The translations under genes and the position numbers were made by a program. Under the pieces are notes generated by a model. That model had not been told where the DNA came from. It did not search any database and was given only the letters and a program-made list of their open reading frames with translations. A DNA stretch of 22,818 nt, taken from Auxenochlorella pyrenoidosa (Eukaryota; Chlorophyta; Trebouxiophyceae; Chlorellales; Chlorellaceae). The stretch spans positions 556,729 to 579,546 of the forward strand of contig KQ481967.1 of the NCBI GenBank assembly GCA_001430745.1. Direction: 5' to 3'. Position 1 is the first letter of the stretch, and every line of letters begins with the position of its first letter. Shown here piece by piece: positions 1 through 10,548 of this stretch.

Positions 1-29
1 TTCGTACGGTCCGTCGACGACCGCCCCGA

Positions 30-71
30 CCCCCCCCCCCCCCCCCCACCCCCCCCCCACCACACACACAC
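30..71. repeat. poly-C tract and CA microsatellite just before an exon
   Basis: A run of 18 C, one A, ten more C, then a CA dinucleotide run reaching to about 71. It lies directly before the acceptor AG at 84-85 of the first visible aminotransferase exon and so forms its pyrimidine tract. It is probably intronic; the complementary strand is G-rich. Homopolymers of this length are often misread, so the exact length is uncertain. Confidence 0.85.
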
Positions 72-85
72 CTCCCCCCGGGCAG

Positions 86-2664
86 GGAGCGTACCACGGG
101 CGTACTTACGGCGCCATGGCCCTCACGACCAGCAAGACCGTCTACCGGCAGAACTTTGGGCCCTACCCCAGCGGTAAGCAACCAGGGTTTGAGGCCTGGC
201 AAGTTCTGGCAAAGCCCAGGAACCCCAGAACCTGGCCCCTGTGTGCTTGCCCTGCCCTGAAGAGACGGTCTGCCCCTCTCTGTGCCCGCCCGCAGGCGTG
301 AACGTCGCTCCCTACCCGTACTGCCTGCACTGCAAGGCGCGGCAGGCGGCGGGCGGGCTGGGCTATGAGGTGAGGCGCCTGGCTGGGTGGCTCGGCCAGG
401 GCCCCCTGCCGCCCTCTGCGCTCCCCCCTGTGGGCCCTTTTTAGCTTGGTGGCCGCACCAGGGGCTCGGCTCAGCCTCCAGTCCTCCCGCCTCATGGTGG
501 CTTCACATGAGCCGTCTTTGTGCCAGCAGCAGCGCCGCCGCAGCTGCGCGCCCTTCCACCCAGCGCTGCGCACGTGCTCGCCGCGCACCGCAGGTGGCGC
601 CCAACGTCCCGCCCCTGGGCAAGCCCTATGCCGAGCGGCAGTGCTGCGGCAGCCCTCAGGAGGCGTTGGACTGGATGCTCAAGATGCACACCGCACCCTC
701 GGTGAGCGGGGGGCCGCCCTGCAGGCCAGGCCAGGCCAGGTCAGGCCAGGCCAGGCCAGACGTCTGGACCAGTGTATGGCAGGTGGCTGCTGCCCCACGT
801 GCGCACCTTGTGTGCCCTCCAGATACGGTCCTGCGGCTGATGGAGAGGCGGGCCCCCCTGCACCTCCCGCCGCTTGCCCGGCGCTGCAGGAGACGGCGGC
901 CATCATCATCGAGCCCATCCTGGGGGAGGGCGGCTTCCTCACCCCTCCCCCCGGCTTCCTCACCCGCCTGCGCGAGCTGTGCGACCGGCACGGCATGCTG
1001 CTGATCTTTGACGAGGTGGGTAGGGGGGTGGGCGCCAGGGGTTGCCGCTGCTCCCCTGCTGCCGCATGCCCTGAAGAAAGCAGGTGCGCCTGCTCGGCAT
1101 CTGCTGTGCGCTCGCACGGAAGCGTGCCCGGTGCCCCCCTCCACCACCACCCGCCCATCCCGAACACCCGTGCATGGCCGCCCTGCCTTCCCCGCGGCGC
1201 AGGTGCAGTGCGGCGTGGCCCGCACCGGAGAGTGGTGGGGCCACCAGCACCTCACCGAGGCGCAGCCCGACCTGCTGCTCTTCGCCAAGGGCATCGCCTC
1301 CGGGGTGCCCTTCGCCGGCGTGTCGGCGCGGCCAGAGGTGTACAGCAGGATGAGCCACGGCATGATGGTGAGCCTGCGCCGCCGTTTGCCATCTTCTGTC
1401 CTTCCCACTGTGGTCCCCTTGCCCAGCCCCGGCGTCTGTGCGCTCGCCGGGCGCCCAGAAGCGTGTGCCACGACCCTGGTGCAGCAGTTGGGTCTGTTTG
1501 TGCACTGCGTGCCATGCCCAGCACCGAGAGCGCTGCTGGCGGCTGCGGGCTGCGCCTCTTGGGCTGCGCGCCTCGGCCCACCTGCAGGGCCCATTAGAAT
1601 GCGCGCAGCCTGGTCGCCCTGTGTTTGGACCATCGGATCTCCGCTTCTGCTATCTGCATGCCCCCCCACCCTGCCCCACCCCTAAATTGTGGGATACCCC
1701 AGGGCGGCACCTATGGCGGCAGCGCAATCGGCTGCGCGGCGGCGGCGGCCACCATTGACGTGATCGAAGAGGAGGGGCTGCTGCAGAACGCGGCAGAGCG
1801 CGGGCAGCAACTGGCGCGGGGGCTGCTTGACCTGGCTCAGGTAGGTGCTGGCGGGCCACGAGGTTGGGAGTCTGGGCCTAGGTGCTGGCGAGGCCACGAG
1901 GCTGGGAGTCTGGGCCTACAGCACCACTGGCATCGGCTACAGCAGTCCCACTGGCAGCAGCTTGCACGCGTTCCGGATGGTCACTGGCAGCAACCCGAAA
2001 GCGTCCCAGTTGCCCCGCCAAGCGCATGCGCAGCATGCGCGGGGGCTGCCCGGTGCCCCCACTGTGCACCCGCGTCCCTGCTCCCCGCCCCACCTTGGCT
2101 GCCCCCGGCCCTGCCTGCAGCGCTACCCCATCATCGATGTGCGCGGCCGGGGCCTCATGCTGGCCGCAGAGTTTGGGCGGCGGCAGCCCGATGGCAGCCT
2201 GCGCGCAGACCCGGGCACCGCCTCCAAGCTGACCCACGCGGCGGGCCGACGCGGCCTGCTGCTGCTGGGTGCAGGTGCGTGTGCTGCCGTCGGGTTGGGC
2301 GGCTTCTAGCCTGGAGCGGCATGCGGGCCGCGACCAGGCGCGGTAACGCAGGTGCCGTTGCGGCGAGGCACGGGCGGCTGCGGACGGTATACAGGGGCGG
2401 CTGGCCACGCTTTCTAGAGAAGCGTGTTGGGGCGCAGAGGCGCACGCGTCGGCCCCGCCCTGATCTTGTGCCGCTGCCAGACAGGCCGTGGCTCCTCACC
2501 ACTGCTGCATGGCAGCCGTCGAGGGCTGCTGGCCCCCCCATCACTGTATGCCTGCAGGCGCGCGAGAGACGGTGCGCCTCCTGCCCCCGCTGACCGTCAG
2601 CGCTGACGAGATGGAGGAGGGCCTGTCCATCTTTGAGGACTGCCTGCAAGAGGTGTTTGGCTGA
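86..2664 (+). CDS. PLP-dependent class III aminotransferase, 4-aminobutyrate aminotransferase-like (5' partial)
   Basis: Transfers an amino group from an omega-amino acid such as GABA to a keto acid, using pyridoxal phosphate. Predicted exons: 86-173, 296-369, 594-701, 890-1015, 1203-1367, 1703-1840, 2121-2274, 2558-2664 (stop TGA 2662-2664). All seven introns are GT-AG and the phases close, giving 319 residues. Visible family motifs are [17 protein letters not shown] at the start; [21 protein letters not shown] with the PLP-nitrogen Asp codon at 1010-1012; [10 protein letters not shown] with the Schiff-base Lys codon at 1287-1289; [14 protein letters not shown]; and [18 protein letters not shown] near the C-terminus. 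The N-terminal third (small domain and early cofactor loop) is missing because it lies before the window. The C-terminus and the SLTTSK-type motif favour GABA/acetylornithine-type enzymes over alanine-glyoxylate aminotransferase, but substrate is not proven. No clear targeting signal can be judged without the 5' end. Confidence 0.88.
724..758 (+). repeat. intronic GGCCA pentamer tandem repeat
   Basis: Seven head-to-tail units of GGCCA, the fourth changed to GGTCA, in the aminotransferase intron 702-889. It is a simple short tandem repeat with no coding role visible. Confidence 0.9.
1842..1916 (+). repeat. intronic 37/38-bp tandem duplication at a donor site
   Basis: Two adjacent near-identical copies (1842-1878 and 1879-1916) that differ by one indel and one substitution. 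They start inside the donor of the intron 1841-2120. The second copy begins CTAGGTGC where the first begins GGTAGGTGC, so the donor-like bases are partly duplicated. It looks like a recent local duplication inside an intron. Confidence 0.85.
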
Positions 2665-3290
2665 CCCGAAGCGCGGCAGGCAGCCTCGCTGTTAACAGTG
2701 CGGCTGGCACCCTCCTGCTCTGCCGCCGTCGCCTCTCACAGCGCGCGCGTCAGTCGCAGAGAAACGCGGAAGGCAGGCGTGACAGGCCCTGCGTCATTCT
2801 TTCTCTTGCCACGCACATGATGAGAAGCCTGCTCAAAGCCCATTTTCGCGCCCGAGGCCCCCGTCCAGCCTCCGTCCTCCAGGACATCATTTCGCCGGTC
2901 GCAGGTCCTGGGCATGTCCTGGGACCGCAGGTCCTGGGCAGCCGCCAGCACTGTGGCAACGTTGTCCTGCGGCAGGCGAAATGACGCAGACTCCAGGGTT
3001 TTGGGTTGTTCGGTTGCCAAACGATATGGTGCAAATTGCTAAACGCAGAATGTGTCGTTAGCCCAAAAGTGGCCCGGGGGCAAATCAGGGCACGGCAGGC
3101 AAGCTGCGGATATCACTCCCGCAAACCACGAAACGCGATTATTTCGCACCATTTCGTTTCATTGTGTTCGAGACGGGTCCTGAGCAGAGGGAGGAGCAGA
3201 CACACTCGGCCGCGGCCGGCGCCCTCCTCCTCCTGTCGCCTTCTGAGGCTCCAGAAGCTCTGATGGGAGCGGCGCGTACATATTACAGAC
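2665..3290. other. intergenic: 3' flank of the aminotransferase and 5' flank of the cysteine-rich gene
   Basis: No gene is supported here. The sequence becomes less GC-rich from about 3000 to 3170. It contains a 14-base direct repeat (2901-2914 and 2927-2940, GCAGGTCCTGGGCA) and a loose inverted pair ACGAAA...TTTCGT around 3129-3160. It should hold the aminotransferase 3' UTR and the promoter of the next gene. No convincing TGTAA polyadenylation signal or TATA box was seen. Confidence 0.6.
2901..2940 (+). repeat. short direct repeat of 14 bases
   Basis: GCAGGTCCTGGGCA occurs at 2901-2914 and again at 2927-2940. The spacer carries a third partial copy (TCCTGGGA). It is in the intergenic region before the cysteine-rich gene; function unknown. 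Confidence 0.8.
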
Positions 3291-6200
3291 ATGAGTGAGC
3301 GTAAGGAGGCTCGGTAGCCGGGTCGACATCCTTGCTAGGGACACTTCCGGCAAAGGGTGTTGGAGACTCCGACACTGAGCTTGGCTGGCGCGCTTTCCCC
3401 CGTCGTTTCTTCTGCAGGACTTTTGGGCTCGAGATCCGCCAACATTCTTGCCTTCCTGGCCTGCCTGCTCCTTGGGGGAGCGCGAGCGGGTGAGTGCCGC
3501 CGCACGCGTGCGACGGCGCTTTTGCAAGCTTGCAATTTTAATATTGCAAGCCGCATATTTTTGGTTGTTTTTATTTGTCTACACAGAAAGCATGAAAATG
3601 CTAGGAACAGCTGTGACAGGCACCTCGATGGGCAAACCTGACTTGGGCAAGTCTGTTCGTGGGCACAATCGCGCCCACCGTTAACCCAGCGAATATCTGG
3701 TTGCGGTAATTGCAATCAGCAGCAGCTTTCCAAACAGACTGTACCCTCTGTCACGCAGGCCTGCACATTGTGCACCCAACTTCTCTATCTGAGTCGGCTG
3801 TGGTGCGGCAGAGGGGCCGGCGCCTGTTGCAGACGCCCTCCCCTCCTCCCAGCCCAAGTCCGCCGCCCCCCAGCCCCTCTCCTCCACCGCCCACCTCGCC
3901 TGCTCCGGTCGGCTGCGTTGCTGGTGAGGTGGCTTTGCAAAGCTTGAGAGGGAAGAGCAGAGGGCTGGGGATGTCGTGGGTGCGGTGTGGAGTTTTGAAA
4001 GGGTCTGTGCTCCGTACCTCCAGCCTCAAATGTACTCCCCAACCAGCAGCAACTTTTGAAGCGCTCTGAGCTCCTGCCCCCGCCCCTCGCTGCCCCCCGA
4101 CCACAGGCTACCTCAAGCTCGACCTGATCAGCGCCACCGGCGGCGCCGGCTGCGCCTCCACCCCCCTGGCGCTGTGCTTGCCCAGCCTGCGCGTCCAAGT
4201 GGACGCAGACTGCGGCATCACCATCGCGCCGCCCAATGCCAGCTGGCCGCAGCCAGGGTGGTGGACCCCGGGAGGCTTCGTCTCCTCCATCTGGTCTGCC
4301 AACCCTGCAGACACGTACGCCAGCCTGCAGGCCTGCCCCGCCGCCGTGAGCGGGCCCGTCGCCAGCGCTTCGCCGCAGGGCCCAGCGCAGGTGCGGGCGG
4401 CGATAGAGCAGGCGGTGGAGCAGCATGTGTACGGTGCTGAGTACCCGCTGGCCACAAGCGCCGCCTGGGGCACCGGCACCCTCACCTTCACAACCGCAGG
4501 CAGCTGCGCGCTGAAGTATGGCTTTGCAGAGGTGGGTGGGGGTGCAGGGTTGCTGGCAGCATGAGTGCGGTCGCGTGCCTGGGGACATGAGTGGCAGGGA
4601 GCTGGTTGCTGCATGGTCATCCACCTGCTGGCATGCATGCTCGCGTGCTCCAGCAGCCTGCCATCATTGCGCCCCAGCCTGGCTCCCACCAGCTCTGAAG
4701 GTGCACATTCGCACTGCAGGTCTCAGCGCCGGCAGCATATGCCAGCCAGATTGGCTCCGGCGTAGGCGTGGCGACGTGCGAGCCCGGCGGAGCGTTGACG
4801 GCTGGCACAGAATGCACGCTGGACGCTGGCGATGCCTGCCCAGCCGGCACATACGGCGTGCCCCTCAGCACTGGCAAGCTGTGCGCAGCCTGCCCCCCAG
4901 GTGAGGCTGCCAGCCAGTTGTCGTGTGCAGGGGTGTGCAGGGTAAACTGACCGACTCATGTTTGCAGCATGTGCCACAACATGCCAGCACGCCGTGTAGC
5001 GTGAAGCAGTACACACAGCCCTACTCAGCATCACCTCCATACTTGTGTGCAGGCTACTATGCCGCCTCCGCCAACACCGGCCAGTCGTGCACCGCAGCCG
5101 ACGCCGGCAGCTATGTGGGCGCGGTGGGCAGCAGCGCTGAGGCAAGCTGCCCGGCGGGCAGCTATGCGGCGTCGGGCGGGCAGGGCGCGTGCCAGCCGTG
5201 CGATGCGGGGACATACCGGGGCTCGTCAGGGGGCACCTCCTGCTCAATTTGGTGAGCTGGGGGGGAGCAGCTGCTGTGGGCTGGCAGGCAATGTGCATTC
5301 GGGCAGCGCACGCCAGGCTTGCAAAGCATGCAAAGCAACCGCACGCAAAGCGCCCAGCGGCAGCCCAGCAATGGCAAACGCTTGCTTGTCTTGCCCCATG
5401 CTGCAGCCCTGACAAATCGTATGCGCGCCTGCCAGGCGCCACGGGCTGCCTGCGCTGCGTGGCTGGCATTCCAAAGTGTGTGGCCGGCACCGACCCGGGC
5501 GGCAGCTGTAACCCAGGCCTGCTCGACGACCCCTCGCCTGGCTACCAAGTGCTGTCCCTGTCGGCGCCGGGCAACCTGTCTGCCGCGTCCTGCGGCCTGG
5601 GAGCCGCCTCCCTCTCCTTTGCCCAGCCTCCGCTGTTTGGGCAGTGCAGCCTGTCGGCAGGCAGCCCCACCTCGCTCAGCCTGTTCGTGGACCGGTACTG
5701 CGGGGTGCAGATCCTGCCGCTGGGGGATCCCGCCTGCTCCGAGCCGGCAGCCGCTTACTGGGCTTCCATGAAGCTCCAGGCTGCGTATGGCGCTACCAAC
5801 CGCATCGCCAACCAGCTGGCTGGAAGCAGGTGGGGGCCTGGGAAGGCTCGAGGTGTGGGCGCAAAAGTTCAGAGTGCAATTTACTAGGCCCCCTTTTTGC
5901 AACCCCTGGCACGCGCTGTGCTGCCAGCCACCAGCGCGCATGCCGGGTGTGCTTGAAACGTCAGCATGCCCCGCACGCCCACATCCCTGTCGCCACTCCC
6001 GCCTGCAGCTCCTTCCTGCTGGAGCTGGCACCGGTGTCGGGCTCCTCGGTGGCGCTCTCCTACTGGCCAGCCACCACCAATGTGGCACAAGCCTCGGCTG
6101 TGGAAGCCTTTGACGCGGTGGGTAGGGACACTCTGCTCTGCTTGCTGCAGCTGCCTCCAATGCCGGCCCTGCATGTTCTGCATGCTTGCAGCAGCTGCAG

Positions 6201-9200
6201 CAGAAGTCATACCGGCCCGGCAGGGTTTATTGCCCAGTGGGCAGGTGGGACGCAGCTCACAGACGTGGGGCCTCGTGCCATGGAGCATACCCTTGATGCC
6301 AGCGCTGCCCCGCGCGCGCTTGCAGGTGTGCACCGGCACTGCCAGCGTGACGGGCGGGCAGGCAGTGGGCTTACCCACCAGCCCTTCCAGCAGCTGCCCG
6401 GCGGGCTCGTACGACGATTCTGATGTGGTGGATGGCTGCCGCCCCTGGTGCGCTGGGCCTGCAAAGGATGCCCAGCACGCTTTGTCGTGCAGAGGAGAGG
6501 GCAGCGTGCTGCCAGCGTCCAGGCATGGCACGAGAGCACTGGGAACAGCGGCGGTGTGTGCCAAGTCACGGTGTGCAATGATTAATGCACTGGCTCCCAT
6601 TTGCCCTGCTGCAGCCTGGTGGGCAGGGTGTGCGCAGCGGCCTCAACAGAGCCCACCGCATGCAGCGCAGGTGGGCGCACGCATGTGCTGGCCGCTGTGG
6701 CGCTTTGAAATGCACAGCTGTTCAGTCTCACGCGAGTCTGCCAGGCCCTGCTTTAGTGTGTTGCTGGACTGCCCGCCCGGACCCCGCTGCCCTGCATTCT
6801 GAAGCCACCTGCCCGCTCTTCTACATCCCTTGCCGTGCCAGCAGACCAGTACCAGCCCTACCTGGGCATGCCAGATGGCGGCTGCCTGACCTGCAACGCC
6901 AGCGCTGTGCCGCGCTACACGTCCGACCCTGGTGCCGACTACTGCACAGAGCCCTACTACGACACGGCCTGCCCGAGTGGTGAGGGCGCATGCTGGCTGG
7001 CCCCTGCTGCAGTGGCGATGGAGGAGTGCAGGCACTGATGAGTTGTTGGCGTAGCCTGCTGCAGTGGCCAGGACGCGTGCTGTTGCAGCCACCCATACCA
7101 CTCAAATTCGCCGTCGCAAGAAGATTGCGGCCCCACACATGCGGCCTCTCCCGCCAGGCTCTGCCCCACCTTCCCACTCATCCAACACATGTACCTGCTG
7201 CCTGCAGGCCAGCAGTACGACCCAGACCTACAGGCCTGCGCCCCATGTGCCCCTGGGGAGTACCGCACCCTGGGCCGCGACAGCATCTGCCTGCCCTGGT
7301 GAGCAGCCGCTCCTGACTTGCCAGTCCTGCAACAGGCAACTCTTAGCTCACTTCGGGCTGCATAGCAGGCGCTCGCCGCGGGCAGTGGTGTGATTGCCGG
7401 CATGAGTGACTCGCTGCCATGCCGGCCCCCATGCTTGCAGCCCCCAGGGCTCTTACTCCGAGGCGGGTGCATCAGACTGCACCCTGTGCCCGATCAACCA
7501 GTACTCTTCTGAATCGGGCACGGGCGCACAGACCGGCGGCGCGCAGAAGTGCCTGTACTGCCCCGTGGGCAGCGTGGCCAAGACGAGCAACGGCAGCGTG
7601 GGGCTGGAGGGCTCGACCTACTGCGACGCATGGTGGGCTGGTGCTGGGCAGCGTGTGCTGCTTATTGTGCACGTGCAGAGCTTGTTAGACAGCCGCTGCT
7701 TCTTGCCCACCTCCACTCTGCTGCGTTGCCACAAGCTGGCAGGGAGTTGTGTGGTCATTGCCGGCTGCTGCGCTCACCCTGCGCGACTGCAAGTGGTTGT
7801 GGCCAGGTTGATGAGCGGCATGGTCGGCAGCCAACACGCCCCGCCCTGCCCTGTCCTGCCCTGCCCTGCAGCGACCCGGGCACTGTGGCCGGCATTGTGT
7901 CCCCCAACACCTATGCCACCTGCGAGCCGTGCGCCGATGGCTACTATCGGTCTGGTGACAGCAGCGTCTTCAACAACGCCTGCAAAATCATCCCGCAAGG
8001 TGCATGGCGGGTGGGCAGGGCTGCGCATGGCTCTGGTGACGTGCCCCCCCTCCATGTGCGTGCAGCCTGAGTGACAAAATTGCTCCATGCTGCAGTGCTG
8101 ACATCTCTGACGCACTCCCACTGCTGCAGGCAAGAAGGAGAAGGCGCGCAACAGCACCACCTATTCACGCTCGGAGCTGGTGTCCTGCTCCAAGGGCGAG
8201 GTGTCGTACACTGCCAACGGCGAGCGCTTCCCCGCCGACCCCGAGTCCTGCTTGCCCTGCAGCGGCGACAACACATACGCCCCGCGCACAGGTGCGCCTG
8301 GCTGGGCGGGGGCTGCCCTGGGCTGCAGGGAAAAAGAGCCGTACAGGGGCAGTGGGGCCGAGCAGGGCGCAAGGGCGCGCGGACAATCAGCCGGTGCCGA
8401 TGCTTGGTGTCTGCTCTGGCGCCTTCTCTCGCTGGCCCCTATCCCACATGTCTCCCGCCGTTCCGCCTGTCTGCTGCAGGCATGGCTGCCTGCCAGCCCT
8501 GCAGGGCGGGGTTCTACCCCACGCAGAGCGATCCCGGCTTGCCCGGCAACGACCAGTGCTCGCCCTGCACCGGCAGCACGTACCGGCCCTTCAGCAGCAG
8601 CAGCCCGACGTGCCTGCAGTGCACGGCGGGGCGCGAGGTGGATGGCACTCACTCCTTCTGCCTGCCCTGGTGAGGGGACACATGTCCGCGCAGCATCCGG
8701 CTGTTCGCTGGTTGAGCAGCAGAGCGCTGGCATGGCTGCAGCCACACTCCTGCACTGCCAGGACAGCAGCTGTTGACAGCAGAGCGGCATTTGAGTTGCC
8801 TGGGGCAGCTCAACACCCGCACCGGGATCATGATCCATGCGGCCTTAGCTGGCTGCCCAACAAACAGCGCCTCTCTCCCTCCCTCCTCGCCCCGGTGCCC
8901 GCCTGCAGCAAGCAGGGCTATTACATGCCAGACATCCTTGGCGGCAACAATGTCAGCCTGGCGGCCAATGGCTCCACCTGCCTGCCCTGCCCCGTCAACA
9001 CCTACCAGAACGGCACCGGTCAGACCTCGTGCAACCTGTGCCCGGCGGGGCACAGCACCCAAGACGTGGGCAACCTGGAGTGTGATCCCTGCCCGACTGG
9101 CTACTACTCTCCCCTTGCTGGTGGGTGGTGGTTGGGCAGGCAGACAAGCAGGCTAAGTGAGGCTCACTCCCATTGGGGAAACATGGCGCCAGCAGGCATA

Positions 9201-10490
9201 TTGACAACACAGGCAGGCGCGGGGTCTAACCACCCTCTGCCTCTGTGCCGCTGCCCTGCTGGCTGCAGCCAGCCCATGCCTGCCCTCCCCCGCGGGCACT
9301 TTTGTCAGCACGCAGGGCGCCAAGACCTACACCCCATGGTGAGCAACAGAGAGCGGCGCTATCGAGGGCGACGTTAGTTCGTCCGAGCAAAGCATGGAAA
9401 GCGCCCAGGCTTGTAGCCACTGCCGAGCCATGGCCTGATGACCCTTGGTCTACCCCAACCTGGCCCCCGTGCCTGCAGCGGCCCCGGCTCGTTCTCTGGC
9501 GACGAGGCCGACGACGCATGCGACGCCTGCCCCCCGGGCCTGTACTCCAACACCTACGGCTCACGCGCTTGCAGGGCCTGTCGCGCGGGCACCTTCTCCA
9601 AGGGCGGCGCCGTGTCATGCCTGCTGTGCCCGGCGGGGTTCAGCTCCGCACCCGGCAGCAGCTCCTGCACCGCCTGCCAGCCCGGCTACTTTGCCAGCTC
9701 AGCGGGGTCCAGCACGTGCACGCTGTGCCCGCTGGGCATGCAGTGCCCCACCGTGGCCACAAGGTGGGTGTTGTGCCTGCTGCTGCTCAGCATTGTCAGG
9801 TCGGTCGGTTGGATGTCGTGAAGCCCGGCCCTGCGGGCAAGATGCCAGCTGATCGTGCTCTTCATGCCCAGGGCTCCCCACTGGCCTGCCACGCCCTGTC
9901 TGCTGTGCAGGACGCCCCAGCCCTGCCCCAGGGGCTCCTTCACCAACCGGCAGGGCAGCCGCCTGTGCTCGCCGTGGTGAGGCCACAAGATCTCACTGTT
10001 TGTTTCCTTCGAACTGAACTTAACTCACTCCTTTGTCGGTGGCTCCCTGGAGGCGGTGCACTCTTGCCTGTGAGGAGGACACTGCTGCCTAGCCTGAATT
10101 GCATCAGATGACATGACCATAGCCCTGCACCCTGGACGTTCCACACTGCAGCCCGCCAAACACCTACACGAGTGCGCCTGGCCAGCGCAACTGCTCTTCC
10201 TGGTAGGGACTGCTGTCATTACTGTTGATGCGCCTTGGCCACGCTCACTCATCTCGCATGCTGCCCGGCACGCCATGACCGCATTTGCTGCCTGCCTGGT
10301 GCATACATCATTGCCGCATGCCATAATGTTGTCCTGATACCCTCACTGCTGCAGCGCACCCGGCTGGAGCACCAGGGGCTGGACTGGCCAGTCAGTGTGC
10401 CAGCCCGTGCGGACACGCGCGCGGAGAGCTGCAAGCATGCAAGCCCCTCAGTTGAGCACCATGCCGCGGAGACTGCTGGTAGCCCCTTAG
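3291..10490 (+). CDS. secreted cysteine-rich protein with Ser-Pro linker and GCC2/GCC3 (ephrin-receptor-like) repeats
   Basis: Predicted exons: 3291-3300, 3418-3489, 3759-3923, 4107-4531, 4720-4900, 5053-5251, 5407-5829, 6009-6117, 6326-6447, 6615-6670, 6845-6979, 7208-7298, 7441-7632, 7872-7999, 8130-8291, 8480-8669, 8909-9120, 9269-9338, 9479-9763, 9911-9976, 10152-10202, 10355-10490. All introns are GT-AG and phases close, giving 1159 residues. Residues 1-27 form a signal peptide: a start MSER, then a hydrophobic core ending GGARA. Residues 54-77 are Ser-Pro rich, typical of hydroxyproline-rich algal wall proteins. Residues 83 to about 250 and about 360 to 535 are two low-repeat domains. 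The rest, from about 255 to 350 and about 540 to 1130, is built of CPAGxYxxxxGxxxCxxC units resembling GCC2/GCC3 modules. No membrane segment follows, so the product is probably exported to the wall or matrix; binding partner unknown. The first exon has only 10 coding bases. The last exon is the least certain: its tail is Arg-rich and not cysteine-patterned, and the stop TAG (10488-10490) lies in a 55-bp repeat. Confidence 0.75.
3521..3551. repeat. AT-rich palindrome cluster in the intron after the signal peptide
   Basis: TTGCAAGCTTGCAA (3522-3535) is a perfect 14-base palindrome. GCTTGCAAT (3528-3536) also pairs perfectly with ATTGCAAGC (3543-3551) across a 6-base loop, so two alternative hairpins share one arm. 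It sits in intron 3490-3758, in an unusually AT-rich patch (about 3530-3600) for this window. It could be an intronic regulatory site or chance. Confidence 0.8.
6839..6844 (+). other. tandem NAGNAG splice acceptor (CAGCAG)
   Basis: The acceptor of the intron 6671-6844 reads CAGCAG. Splicing at either AG keeps the phase (exon 10 ends in phase 1) and gives a protein with or without one extra Ala before DQYQPYLG. This is a known source of subtle isoforms in other eukaryotes; use of both sites here is inference. Confidence 0.6.
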
Positions 10491-10548
10491 GCTGCAAGCC
10501 CCTCAGTTGAGCACCATGCCGCGGAGACTGCTGGTAGCCCCTTAGGCT
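10439..10548 (+). repeat. perfect 55-bp tandem direct repeat across the predicted stop codon
   Basis: 10439-10493 and 10494-10548 read identically. The first copy carries the predicted TAG stop of the cysteine-rich gene at 10488-10490. Because 55 is not a multiple of three, the second copy is in another frame relative to the gene. It appears to be a recent tandem duplication. Confidence 0.95.

Noticed and set aside
446..1597. 383-codon plus-strand open frame over the aminotransferase
   Set aside because: It crosses known introns, and it reads the aminotransferase frame only within the exon starting at 890. The rest is Ala/Arg/Pro-rich, as expected of open non-coding GC-rich DNA.
2736..3020. 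94-codon minus-strand open frame between the first two genes
   Set aside because: No homology is recognised and no splicing or promoter context is seen; its length is expected by chance in this composition.
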